Source of the DNA: Aquimarina agarilytica ZC1 | Lineage (GTDB): Bacteria; Bacteroidota; Bacteroidia; Flavobacteriales; Flavobacteriaceae | Reading direction: 5' to 3' | DNA: 64,000 nt | Assembly: GCF_000255455.1 (NCBI RefSeq) | Contig: NZ_JH621249.1 | Coordinates: 93,738 to 157,737, forward strand | Part shown: in pieces, positions 51,669-60,422 of the stretch | Position numbering within the stretch: the first letter of the stretch is position 1 | Layout: every line of letters begins with the position of its first letter | Notes under the pieces: generated by a model | What the model was told of the DNA's origin: nothing | The model's input: only the letters and a program-made list of their open reading frames with translations | Database searches by the model: none | Made by a program: the position numbers and the translations under genes

Positions 51669-52157
51669 ATGAATTCAAACGAACACAACAACAAAGAAGG
51701 AATGAGCCAGTACACTAAGTTTTTCTTGATGCTGGGAGCATCATTTATAGCAATGTACATTACAATGTATTTAAATACTTATGAATTTGATCACGTAAGA
51801 TTTAGTCTTACTCGATTTTATATGGTCTGTTTAGGTATTTCTACTATGGCTGTAATTATGCTATTATTTATGCTTAATATGTATAAAAATAAGAAGAAGA
51901 ATATAGCTATTCTGGTAGGTAGTTTTGTATTGTTTCTAGGAGCTTTAGGATTAGTGCGTGAGCAAAAATCTACTGTAGGCGATATACTCTGGATGAAAGC
52001 AATGATACCACACCATTCAATAGCAATTTTAACCAGTGAGCGTGCAGATATACAAGATCCAGAAGTAAAAAAACTTGCAGAGGAAATTATCAAAGCACAA
52101 CGAAAAGAGATTGAAGAAATGAATGCGATGATCGAACGTTTACAAAACGAGAAATAA
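51669..52157 (+). CDS. DUF305 membrane protein, 162 aa
   Basis: Three hydrophobic segments (about 15-35, 53-73 and 80-96) precede a periplasmic DUF305 domain with MKAMIPHHSIAILTS and a helical EEIIKAQRKEIEEM. The paired His suggest metal binding. Such proteins are common next to copper genes in Bacteroidota. It lies between copA and cusB with short gaps. Confidence 0.85.
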   Translation: MNSNEHNNKEGMSQYTKFFLMLGASFIAMYITMYLNTYEFDHVRFSLTRFYMVCLGISTMAVIMLLFMLNMYKNKKKNIAILVGSFVLFLGALGLVREQKSTVGDILWMKAMIPHHSIAILTSERADIQDPEVKKLAEEIIKAQRKEIEEMNAMIERLQNEK

Positions 52158-52161
52158 TAGT

Positions 52162-53904
52162 ATGAACAAGAACATTTTATATATAGCAATTGCACTAATC
52201 GTGGGACTACTAGGTGGATGGCTCATTTTTGGTAGTTCAGGTAGTGATGCCAAGGCAAACAAGGACGTTTCTGAAATGTCAGATACCCACGACCATTCTG
52301 GCGAATCAGAAAACCAAATGTGGACCTGCTCAATGCACCCACAGATTATGCAGCCCGAACCAGGCGACTGCCCTATATGTGGAATGGACTTGATACCTGC
52401 TGAATCTGGTGCAGATGGTCTTGCAGTTAATGAGATTAAAATGACAGAAAATGCAATGGCACTGGCAAACATTCAAACTACTATTGTAGGTAATAGCAGT
52501 ATGTCAGAAGATGATGGAATGATTACGCTTTCGGGCAAAATCGCCACCAACGAAGAAAACAATGCTGTACAAGCAAGCTATTTTGATGGGCGTATCGAGC
52601 GTTTGAATGTTAATTATGAAGGCCAAAAAGTAAATCGTGGTCAATTACTGGCCACCATTTATGCACCAAATTTAGTAGCTGCACAGCAAGAATTGCTCAC
52701 AACCGCTTCATTAAAAGAATCGCAGCCTGAATTGTACAAAGCAGTGCGAAATAAATTAAAGCTCTGGAAACTTTCAGAAGCCCAAATTGATGCGATTGAA
52801 ACTTCAGGAAAAGTGCGAGATAATTTCCCCATTTATGCCACCGTTTCAGGTACTGTTTCAGAAGTGATGGCAAGAGAAGGCGACTTTGTAAAACAAGGTC
52901 AGCCTATTTTGAAAGTAAGCAATTTGAATTCGGTTTGGGCAGAATTTGATGCCTATGAAAATCAGATTTCAGATTTAAAAGTAGGTCAGAAAATAAAGGT
53001 AGTAACCAATGCCTATGTCGATAAAGAATTTGACGCCACGGTTTCTTTTATTGATCCGATATTGAACAATGCAACAAGAACGGTTACCGTTAGAGCAACA
53101 CTTAAAAATACAGATGACCTTTTAAAACCAGGAATGTTTGTAACGGGTAAACTCAAAGGGGAAATGATGATGACTACCGAAGTGATAACAGTTCCTGCAA
53201 GTGCTGTGATGTGGACTGGCGAACGCTCATTGGTCTATATAAAAACCAATCCCAACGAACCCGTTTTTGAAATGCGTGAAGTAACCATCGGAAACCGAAA
53301 TGGCGAAAATTATGCTGTAACAGAAGGTTTACAAAATGGCGATGAGATTGTGACCAACGGAACCTTTACGGTAGACGCAGCAGCACAGCTACAAGGCAAA
53401 AACTCTATGATGAATCAGGGAAAGAAAGAGGATGCTATGATGCCAATGTCTGAAATGGAAATGGAATTTTCAGAGAATTTTCAAAGGCAATTTAATAAGT
53501 CCATCAAGCCTTATTTACAGATGAAAGATGCTTTGGTAGCGAGCGATGCAAATCAGGTTTCCGCTTTCGCGAAAGCGACATCAGTATCCTTAAAATCCGC
53601 AGATATTAAAAGTCTCGGTAGTATGGAACAATCACATATTAAGAAAAGTATCGAAATGCTCGATGCCATTGCAGCGAACGACAACCTGGAAAATCAACGC
53701 GACCATTTCGTGATATTAAATGAAAATATGGTGCCCATTGCGATGAGTGTAAATGGAACCGATGAGATGTTATATGTTCAGAAATGCCCGATGGCAAACA
53801 ATAATAAAGGCGCGGTTTGGCTAAGCGCTGAAAAGGACATCAAAAATCCGTACTATGGTGAGCAAATGTTAACTTGCGGGAGCACAATAGATGAGATAAA
53901 GTGA
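52162..53904 (+). CDS. cusB: CusB-type periplasmic adaptor with metal and DUF3347 domains
   Basis: An N-terminal anchor (about 5-24) is followed by a heavy-metal-binding domain (WTCSMHPQIMQPEPGDCPICGMDL), then HlyD/CusB-type barrel-sandwich segments (YEGQKVNRGQLLATIYAPNL, REGDFVKQGQPILKVSNL) and a C-terminal DUF3347 domain. It links CusA and CusC and hands on Cu(I). It is separated from cusA-cusC by nine genes, an unusual spread. An exact palindrome lies near residue 469 (SAFAKA). The stop overlaps the TOPRIM gene. Confidence 0.92.
   Translation: MNKNILYIAIALIVGLLGGWLIFGSSGSDAKANKDVSEMSDTHDHSGESENQMWTCSMHPQIMQPEPGDCPICGMDLIPAESGADGLAVNEIKMTENAMALANIQTTIVGNSSMSEDDGMITLSGKIATNEENNAVQASYFDGRIERLNVNYEGQKVNRGQLLATIYAPNLVAAQQELLTTASLKESQPELYKAVRNKLKLWKLSEAQIDAIETSGKVRDNFPIYATVSGTVSEVMAREGDFVKQGQPILKVSNLNSVWAEFDAYENQISDLKVGQKIKVVTNAYVDKEFDATVSFIDPILNNATRTVTVRATLKNTDDLLKPGMFVTGKLKGEMMMTTEVITVPASAVMWTGERSLVYIKTNPNEPVFEMREVTIGNRNGENYAVTEGLQNGDEIVTNGTFTVDAAAQLQGKNSMMNQGKKEDAMMPMSEMEMEFSENFQRQFNKSIKPYLQMKDALVASDANQVSAFAKATSVSLKSADIKSLGSMEQSHIKKSIEMLDAIAANDNLENQRDHFVILNENMVPIAMSVNGTDEMLYVQKCPMANNNKGAVWLSAEKDIKNPYYGEQMLTCGSTIDEIK
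53563..53576. repeat. Dispersed palindrome GCTTTCGCGAAAGC
   Basis: Exact copy in the DUF3347 domain of cusB, read SAFAKA. Confidence 0.9.
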
Positions 53905-55508
53905 TGGGTAAAGAAGTTGAAACTGAGAATAGAGATAACGATTGGAGAAAAATCGTAGAAGGTGGTTATATGGGAATCATCAAAGGTTCTTTAAATAGAA
54001 TTGCTGTCTTTGGACACGATACAATTTTAAACAATGTCATTAGATTACTCGTTAATGTTAATACAGATGGTGAAGAGGAAAATCAAAATGCAGATGAAGT
54101 TTTAGTAGCTTCAGACAAGTTTTTCATATTTAAAAATATGTGGAAACCAACTCTTGAGATTCTTTATGAAAAGTACTTGCCAGGAGTTGATTATGAATTC
54201 AATTGGATTATAGAAGCAACACCATATACTCTAACAATCTGTAAACTTACAGAAGAGCATTTTGAGGACGTTGAATTAAAGTACCTTATGGATCTTGCTA
54301 AACTTGATGATAATGACATAGAACATAATTTTTCTAAGGTTGTTGAAGATTTAGGCTTAAAAAATATGAATCTCGATAGCCACTTAGAAAAAAGATTGAG
54401 TCAATCTACGCTACCGTCAACTAACAAAGAAAAATTAGAGCTACTTTTTAGATTAATGAATTTTCCACCATTACAGGAATTAACTCTTTTTTATAGACGT
54501 TATGTTGAAAAAGTAAATAGAGAGCATAGAGAATTAGGCGTAGGGTTTACAACCATTGCAGAAGTGGAAATGCCCAAAATTGGTATGAGTGAAGCTCTTC
54601 ACTACTCGTATTTTCAAATAGATCACGAAGTATTTAAAAAACACGGATTAAAAGGTTTTTCTATAAATCCTGAGCTTAAACAATTTTCCAAGCAATTTGA
54701 AAATATCAGAGCAAAAGCGCATTCCAGAAAAGATGAGCTTAAAGATGATATGATTTGTCCTTGTTGTGGTGAAAAACAAACTATTACTTTACCAGAAGAA
54801 CTTCTTCAATACAAGTTGTTGTTAGAAAACACTAAGATAGCAGAAAAAATAGGATTTGTATATTTTAATGAGTTTATTGACGATTTTAAAAATTCTATGG
54901 CTGATAGACTTGGAAATTTCTTGCCAAATCTCAATAAAGTTAATAATCCTAAAATCATCATTTTAGTTGAGGGAGAAAGTGAGGAAATTGCTATACCAAT
55001 CTTAGCATTCAGAAAACGATTTGTATTATCTCATAATGACATACAAGTCTATAATTCAAAGTCAAAGCAAAAATTGAAAGAAGACTTTTTCAATTTCCGA
55101 AGCAAATACCCTAAAAGAAAAATGGTGTGCTTTTTAGATTCCGATGCAACTAAAGAAAGAGATGATATTAATCGCGTCATACAGAATGAACAGAATAAAT
55201 ATAGAATGATCTTTATTGAGAATGGAACGTTTGAAGACTTATTTGATATTAAGTGTTCTGTGGAAATTTTAAACTATTTATATCCAGAAAAACCCAAGAT
55301 TTTAGTTACAGATTTTGACCCTACTAAGGACTTTCTATCAAATATCAATAGAATTTTATATCAAAAGAAAAAAGCGTCTTTTGATAAAGTACTCTTTGCA
55401 CGAACCATTGCCCTACGTATAAATATTGATAGTGTCCCAGAACCTATAAATCAGATTCTGGATATTGTAAAGGATTTCTCAGAGCCATCTAAATTTATTC
55501 GTAAATAA
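53904..55508 (+). CDS. TOPRIM-domain protein coupled to cusB, 534 aa
   Basis: ATG 53904 shares its A with the TGA stop of cusB (TGATG), implying reinitiation. The C-terminal third has a TOPRIM pattern: IIILVEGESEEIAIPIL (Glu strand) and MVCFLDSDATKERDD (Asp pair), like OLD-family nucleases, but no ABC ATPase is present. A CPCCGEKQT zinc-knuckle-like site lies near residue 290, and the first 280 residues are unrecognised. It looks like a defence or DNA-processing gene placed in a metal operon. AT-rich and free of palindrome copies, it may be a recent arrival. Confidence 0.65.
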   Translation: MGKEVETENRDNDWRKIVEGGYMGIIKGSLNRIAVFGHDTILNNVIRLLVNVNTDGEEENQNADEVLVASDKFFIFKNMWKPTLEILYEKYLPGVDYEFNWIIEATPYTLTICKLTEEHFEDVELKYLMDLAKLDDNDIEHNFSKVVEDLGLKNMNLDSHLEKRLSQSTLPSTNKEKLELLFRLMNFPPLQELTLFYRRYVEKVNREHRELGVGFTTIAEVEMPKIGMSEALHYSYFQIDHEVFKKHGLKGFSINPELKQFSKQFENIRAKAHSRKDELKDDMICPCCGEKQTITLPEELLQYKLLLENTKIAEKIGFVYFNEFIDDFKNSMADRLGNFLPNLNKVNNPKIIILVEGESEEIAIPILAFRKRFVLSHNDIQVYNSKSKQKLKEDFFNFRSKYPKRKMVCFLDSDATKERDDINRVIQNEQNKYRMIFIENGTFEDLFDIKCSVEILNYLYPEKPKILVTDFDPTKDFLSNINRILYQKKKASFDKVLFARTIALRINIDSVPEPINQILDIVKDFSEPSKFIRK

Positions 55509-55551
55509 TTTGAATAAAAACCTTTGCACACCAGTTGCATTATAATTCTGT

Positions 55552-55559
55552 TATCTTTG
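55552..55559 (+). promoter_or_regulatory. Bacteroidota -7 promoter box TATCTTTG
   Basis: Exact TAnnTTTG match, four bases before the GTG start at 55564, predicting a leaderless transcript as at 38192. A TTTG at 55523-55526 is a distant candidate -33 element. Confidence 0.45.
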
Positions 55560-55563
55560 TGTT

Positions 55564-55881
55564 GTGAAAATTTTTACGCTCATATTCTCATTTTATCTGC
55601 TCGCGCTTAATTTTGCGCCTTGTAGTGATGCAAATGTTGACTCTTCTGAGGATAGCACGCAAATAGAATCATCACAAAATGATACTGACGATCACGACCA
55701 CAACCTACTTGATATGTGTTCTCCTTTTTGTCATTGTCATTGCTGTCACGTTCACACGTTGGATTTTGGGTTAAATGTCTTAGACCTATACCATCCTGCA
55801 GACTATAAACTCTCTACAGTTTATTTTGACAGTATAGGTAAGGATATTTCCCTTTCCCTATTCCAACCACCACGGGCATAA
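55564..55881 (+). CDS. DUF6660-like Cys/His-rich periplasmic protein, 105 aa
   Basis: GTG start. Signal peptide KIFTLIFSFYLLALNFAPC with a possible lipid Cys, an acidic linker, then CSPFCHCHCCHVH, a dense Cys/His cluster that must bind metal, and an ending LSLFQPPRA. Small proteins of this type precede CzcA-type pumps in flavobacteria. It is followed by a 118-base gap with hairpins and a palindrome before the RND gene. Confidence 0.75.
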   Translation: MKIFTLIFSFYLLALNFAPCSDANVDSSEDSTQIESSQNDTDDHDHNLLDMCSPFCHCHCCHVHTLDFGLNVLDLYHPADYKLSTVYFDSIGKDISLSLFQPPRA

Positions 55882-55893
55882 TTCAGTTTTTAT

Positions 55894-55961
55894 AGGATAG
55901 CTATATCCTGTAGTGATGTTTCCCTTTGGGAGATATTATATGTTTTCGCTTTCGCGAAAGC
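55894..55961 (+). promoter_or_regulatory. Hairpins and palindrome in the DUF6660-RND gap
   Basis: AGGATA/TATCCT (55894-55909) and TCCC/GGGA (about 55921-55931) are two small hairpins, followed by the palindrome at 55948-55961. This is the only exact palindrome copy outside a gene in the window. No promoter box was recognised. Confidence 0.4.
55948..55961. repeat. Dispersed palindrome GCTTTCGCGAAAGC
   Basis: Exact intergenic copy, 38 bases before the RND start. Confidence 0.9.
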
Positions 55962-55999
55962 GTACACCCATTTATTAACTGAATTAATACCACAATTAA

Positions 56000-58900
56000 A
56001 TGATTAATAAAATCATTGATTTTTCAATCAATAATAAATTTATTATTGGGTTACTCACATTTGTACTTATCGGTGCAGGTATATGGAGTATGACACAAGT
56101 ACCTATTGATGCTGTGCCCGATATTACAAATAACCAAGTACAGGTAATCACTCAATCACCTAATCTAGGGACTGAAGATATTGAGCAATTTGTAACCTAT
56201 CCTGTCGAAATTGCGATGAGTAATTTACCTAATGTTCAAGAGATACGCTCTGTATCTCGTTTTGGGCTATCAGTGGTTACTATCGTATTCGATGACGATA
56301 TTGGCACCTATTTACCACGACAGTTAGTTGCCGAAAAACTGCCCGAAGTACAAGAACAGATACCAGCAGGATTTGGAGAACCAGCAATGGGGCCTATATC
56401 TACTGGATTAGGAGAGATTTATCAATATACCCTTGAGGTAGATGATAAAATGCGTGATACATATACCGCAACAGAACTGCGTACAATACAAGACTGGATT
56501 GTACGTCGCCAGATGTCTATGGTGCCAGGTGTGGTAGAAGTCAATGCCTTTGGTGGTAATCAAAAGCAATATGAGGTGGCTGTAGATCCTAATGAGCTCC
56601 GTGCCATAGGTATCACAATATCTGACGTCTTTTCTGCCTTAGAAAACAACAATCAAAATACGGGAGGCGCTTATATAGAGCGTAATCATCAAGCAAACTT
56701 TATACGTGGCGAAGGTCTAGCAAGAACTACTTCTGACATTGAGAATATGGTAGTAAAAACCGTTAATGGTATTCCTATCAAAGTTAAAGATGTAGGGACA
56801 GTGAATATAGGAAGTGCTGTACGTTATGGTGCACTAACTAAGGACGGTAAAGGCGAAGCCGTAGGCGGAATGATTCTAATGCTCAAAGGAGCAAACTCTA
56901 ACGAGGTTATCGAGAATGTGAAAACTCGAATGGAGCAAATTCAAAAATCTCTGCCAGAAGGCGTGAGCATTGTTCCATTTCTAGACCGTAGTGAATTAAT
57001 TGCAGAAACTACTGGAACGGTAACTGGTAATTTACTGGAAGGTGGACTAATAGTGATTTTTGTATTAGTTCTCTTATTAGGAAACTGGCGTGGTGGTCTT
57101 ATTGTGGCCTCTACCATTCCACTATCTCTTCTTTTTGCATTCATTTTGATGAACGTTTTTGATGTATGGGCAAACTTAATGAGCTTAGGAGCTATTGATT
57201 TTGGAATCATTGTAGATGGCTCTGTAATCATTGTAGAAGCCACCGTTTTTTTGATGTATTCATACATCGTTAAAAAACACAGCGTTGATGAAGGTAACGC
57301 TGAAGTTTATACTGAGCGCAGTCGAAGTGCGAAAGCGGAAAACAGAAAATCATTTAATGACGAAATAGCAGCAAAGGCGTCTAAAAAAATGATGAATGCA
57401 GCCTTTTTTGGTCAGCTCATTATACTTATTGTATTTCTTCCCATTTTAGCACTAGAAGGAGTCGAAGGTAAAATGTTTCAACCTATGGCGCTCACATTCA
57501 TTTTTGCAATGATAGGTGCAATGATATTGTGTCTTACTTATGTTCCAATGGTTTCGGCGTTATTCTTACGAGTGCCTAAGAACGATAAAAAATCATACGG
57601 AGATAAATTTGTCCATTGGGTAGAACGTAAGTACGAACCGCTTCTCACTAAATCCCTAAGCAAAGGAAAGATAATTGTAAGTGTTGCCGTTGCACTTTTT
57701 GCGGTTGCCATTTTTGCTTTTACAAGAATGGGTGGAGAATTTATACCACAATTAGATGAAGGTGACTTAGCATTTCACGCTATTTTAAAACCAGGAAGTT
57801 CACTTACTGAAACTATCGAAACCACAACAAAGATTGAGCGTATTGTTAAATCTGAGTTTCCAGAGGTAAAAACCATCATAAGCCGTATAGGTGTTGCAGA
57901 TGTTCCTACAGACCCAATGCCTATGGACATTGCAGATGTATTTGTGATTTTAAAACCTAGTGACGAGTGGACATCTGCTAGTTCAAAAGAAGAACTGCTG
58001 GATAAAATGAAGGAAGCCGTTAGCATTGTGCCTGGTGTAAATTTTGAATTCACTCAACCTATAGAAATGCGATTTAATGAGTTGCTCACAGGTGTGCGTG
58101 AAGATGTTGCTATAAAGCTTTTTGGCGAAGACCTAGATATACTGGCTAGCAAAGCCGAAGAGATGGGTAGAATTATTGCAAGCGTTCCTGGTGTGGCAGA
58201 TATGAAGGTGGAAGCTACAGACGGTTTGCCTCAAATCACTGTAAACTACAATCGGAATAAACTAGCACAATATGGTTTAGAAATTAATCAGCTTAATAGC
58301 GTGGTACAAGCTTCATTTGCTGGTGGTAAAGCAGGTGTCATATTTGAAGGAGAAAAAAGATTTGACCTTGTTGTGCGATTAAAAGCTGAAAACAGGACGA
58401 GTATCAATGACATTCAAAATCTATTTATCAATTTGCCATCAGGAGCTCAAATTCCCTTAAAGGAAGTGGCAAACGTTTCTTATGAACCTGGGCCTATGCA
58501 AATAAGTCGTGATAATACAAATAGAAGAACCTATGTAGGTATTAATATTAGAGGTCGTGATGTAAAATCTGTTGTAGAGGATATACAAGTGAGACTGGAT
58601 GAGCAATTTGAATTACCATCTGGTTACTTCTTGCGCTATGGTGGTGCTTTTGAGAATTTGGAACGTGCTAGTAATCGATTGCAAACCGTCGTGCCTATTG
58701 CGCTCCTACTTATTTTTATACTTATCTATTTTGCCTTAAAATCATTTCCGCAGACGTTAATGATTTATCTCGCAATTCCTATGGCAACTATAGGTGGTGT
58801 ATTTGCACTATGGTTACGTGATATGCCATTTAGTATTTCGGCAGGTGTTGGTTTTATTGTGCTCTTTGGGGTTGCGGTTCTCAATGGACTTGTAATGATA

Positions 58901-60421
58901 AGCGGTCTTAATGAATTAAAAGAAGAAGGTGTCACAAACTTACGAGACAGAATTGTAGAAGGAACAAAGCGCAGGATAAGACCAATTATGCTTACCGCAT
59001 TTACAGATATTCTTGGGTTTTTGCCTATGGCCATATCATCATCTGCTGGTGCAGAAGTACAACGGCCACTTGCAACCGTAGTTATAGGTGGATTATTGAC
59101 CTCTACCTTACTTACACTTTTTATTCTTCCTATATTTTATCAATGGGTAGAAAAGCGTTCAGAACGCAAAATGAAGCTTAATCCACATTATGTAACTGCC
59201 ACAGCAGTCGTCTGTTTGTTCTTTTTCATACCAAGTGCAAGAGCACAAGAAGTGACGAGAAGAATGGATACAACTATTTTGCAGCAACAAGGCTATCCAG
59301 AGATTGCCCTAGATAGTGCTGTAGTGCTAGCAAAACAGAATTACCCATCATTGCAAACTGGTAAATTAGAAGTAGAACGTCAAAATATGCTCAAGGCTAG
59401 TGCCTACGATTTGGGAAGCACACAAGTTTTTACTGGTGGAGAAGAAATAGCAAATGGTCAGGGAATTTATACCTTAATAGGAATCGGACAGCAAAATATT
59501 GATTTACTAGGTATTGGCGCAAAAAAGCGATTGAAAAAACAACGTATCGCTCTAGCTGAAGCGGCTTATAATCTTACCGAACTTCAAGTTACTCAAGAGT
59601 TAAAAAATGCGTGGTCAGAAGCTTTTCAGCAAAAACGTAAGATGAAATTGTACAAGGAACTAGACTCGATTTACAGTCAGTTTTCAAAAGCAGTCCAACT
59701 TAATTTGGAAGTAGAAGCCATCTCACGATTAGAATTTGCTTCTGCAAAAAATCAAGCATTGCAAATTAAAAATAAATATCATCAAGCACAACGAGATTAT
59801 AGCATAGCATTGCATAAACTAAATCTTTGGTTAGGTTCGGAGATTATTTATACGGTGCCCGATGACTATCAATCTAATGTCATTGGTTTTAATTATAATA
59901 AGGATTTAAATGAGCATCCAGAATTATTGCTTTCGCGAAAGCGTGTGGATGAAGCCGAAGCTAATTATGATGTAGCACGGGCAAATTTGTTACCTACATT
60001 TAATTTACAAGGCGGCATACAGCAAGTAAATGGAAATAGTGGGTTTTATACCTATCAAGCAGGTATATCCATACCTCTTTTTTCTGGTTCCGATAGAAGT
60101 CGAGCTAAAGCTGCAAAAATTGAAAGCCAAATAGTCAGCACTAATGCAGATTTTAAAGAGCGACAGATTGAATCAGAATATCAACAAGCGGTTCAAGCCT
60201 ATCAGAAGTGGGAAGAAGCTTGGCAATTTTACAAAAATGAATCCTTACCACTTGCAAAAGAGCAACGTAAAGGAGCATTACTGGCTTATCGAGAAGGTGC
60301 GGTAGACTACGCTGCATTTACCCAGATTATTCGTGATGCCATACAAACAGAAATGGATGCGCTAGAAGCGCTAGACCAGTATTTAACTGCATTGTTCAAA
60401 CTTGAATATTATACCTTATAA
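56000..60421 (+). CDS. czcA: CzcA-like RND pump fused to TolC-like outer-membrane factor
   Basis: Residues 1-1050 are a heavy-metal RND pump (VPIDAVPDITNNQVQV, AIDFGIIVDGSVIIVEA, IPQLDEGDLAFHAILKPG). From about 1058 the chain continues with MKLNPHYVTATAVVCLFFFI, ending ARAQE, an apparent internal signal peptide with an AxA-type cleavage site, then about 400 residues of TolC-like helices. A single chain cannot span both membranes without processing, so cleavage is likely. A 38-bp repeat is read at 434-446 (AEVYTERSRSAKA) and a palindrome near 1310 (LSRKR). It probably exports Zn, Co, Cd or Ni. Confidence 0.9.
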   Translation: MINKIIDFSINNKFIIGLLTFVLIGAGIWSMTQVPIDAVPDITNNQVQVITQSPNLGTEDIEQFVTYPVEIAMSNLPNVQEIRSVSRFGLSVVTIVFDDDIGTYLPRQLVAEKLPEVQEQIPAGFGEPAMGPISTGLGEIYQYTLEVDDKMRDTYTATELRTIQDWIVRRQMSMVPGVVEVNAFGGNQKQYEVAVDPNELRAIGITISDVFSALENNNQNTGGAYIERNHQANFIRGEGLARTTSDIENMVVKTVNGIPIKVKDVGTVNIGSAVRYGALTKDGKGEAVGGMILMLKGANSNEVIENVKTRMEQIQKSLPEGVSIVPFLDRSELIAETTGTVTGNLLEGGLIVIFVLVLLLGNWRGGLIVASTIPLSLLFAFILMNVFDVWANLMSLGAIDFGIIVDGSVIIVEATVFLMYSYIVKKHSVDEGNAEVYTERSRSAKAENRKSFNDEIAAKASKKMMNAAFFGQLIILIVFLPILALEGVEGKMFQPMALTFIFAMIGAMILCLTYVPMVSALFLRVPKNDKKSYGDKFVHWVERKYEPLLTKSLSKGKIIVSVAVALFAVAIFAFTRMGGEFIPQLDEGDLAFHAILKPGSSLTETIETTTKIERIVKSEFPEVKTIISRIGVADVPTDPMPMDIADVFVILKPSDEWTSASSKEELLDKMKEAVSIVPGVNFEFTQPIEMRFNELLTGVREDVAIKLFGEDLDILASKAEEMGRIIASVPGVADMKVEATDGLPQITVNYNRNKLAQYGLEINQLNSVVQASFAGGKAGVIFEGEKRFDLVVRLKAENRTSINDIQNLFINLPSGAQIPLKEVANVSYEPGPMQISRDNTNRRTYVGINIRGRDVKSVVEDIQVRLDEQFELPSGYFLRYGGAFENLERASNRLQTVVPIALLLIFILIYFALKSFPQTLMIYLAIPMATIGGVFALWLRDMPFSISAGVGFIVLFGVAVLNGLVMISGLNELKEEGVTNLRDRIVEGTKRRIRPIMLTAFTDILGFLPMAISSSAGAEVQRPLATVVIGGLLTSTLLTLFILPIFYQWVEKRSERKMKLNPHYVTATAVVCLFFFIPSARAQEVTRRMDTTILQQQGYPEIALDSAVVLAKQNYPSLQTGKLEVERQNMLKASAYDLGSTQVFTGGEEIANGQGIYTLIGIGQQNIDLLGIGAKKRLKKQRIALAEAAYNLTELQVTQELKNAWSEAFQQKRKMKLYKELDSIYSQFSKAVQLNLEVEAISRLEFASAKNQALQIKNKYHQAQRDYSIALHKLNLWLGSEIIYTVPDDYQSNVIGFNYNKDLNEHPELLLSRKRVDEAEANYDVARANLLPTFNLQGGIQQVNGNSGFYTYQAGISIPLFSGSDRSRAKAAKIESQIVSTNADFKERQIESEYQQAVQAYQKWEEAWQFYKNESLPLAKEQRKGALLAYREGAVDYAAFTQIIRDAIQTEMDALEALDQYLTALFKLEYYTL
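57299..57336. repeat. Dispersed 38-bp repeat, copy 2
   Basis: Same element as 42592-42629 with four differences; the core ACTGAGCGCAGT is partly self-complementary. It lies in a cytoplasmic loop of the RND pump between two TM helices and extends the protein in frame. Confidence 0.85.
59929..59942. repeat. Dispersed palindrome GCTTTCGCGAAAGC
   Basis: Exact copy in the TolC-like part, read LSRKR. Confidence 0.9.
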
Positions 60422-60422
60422 A

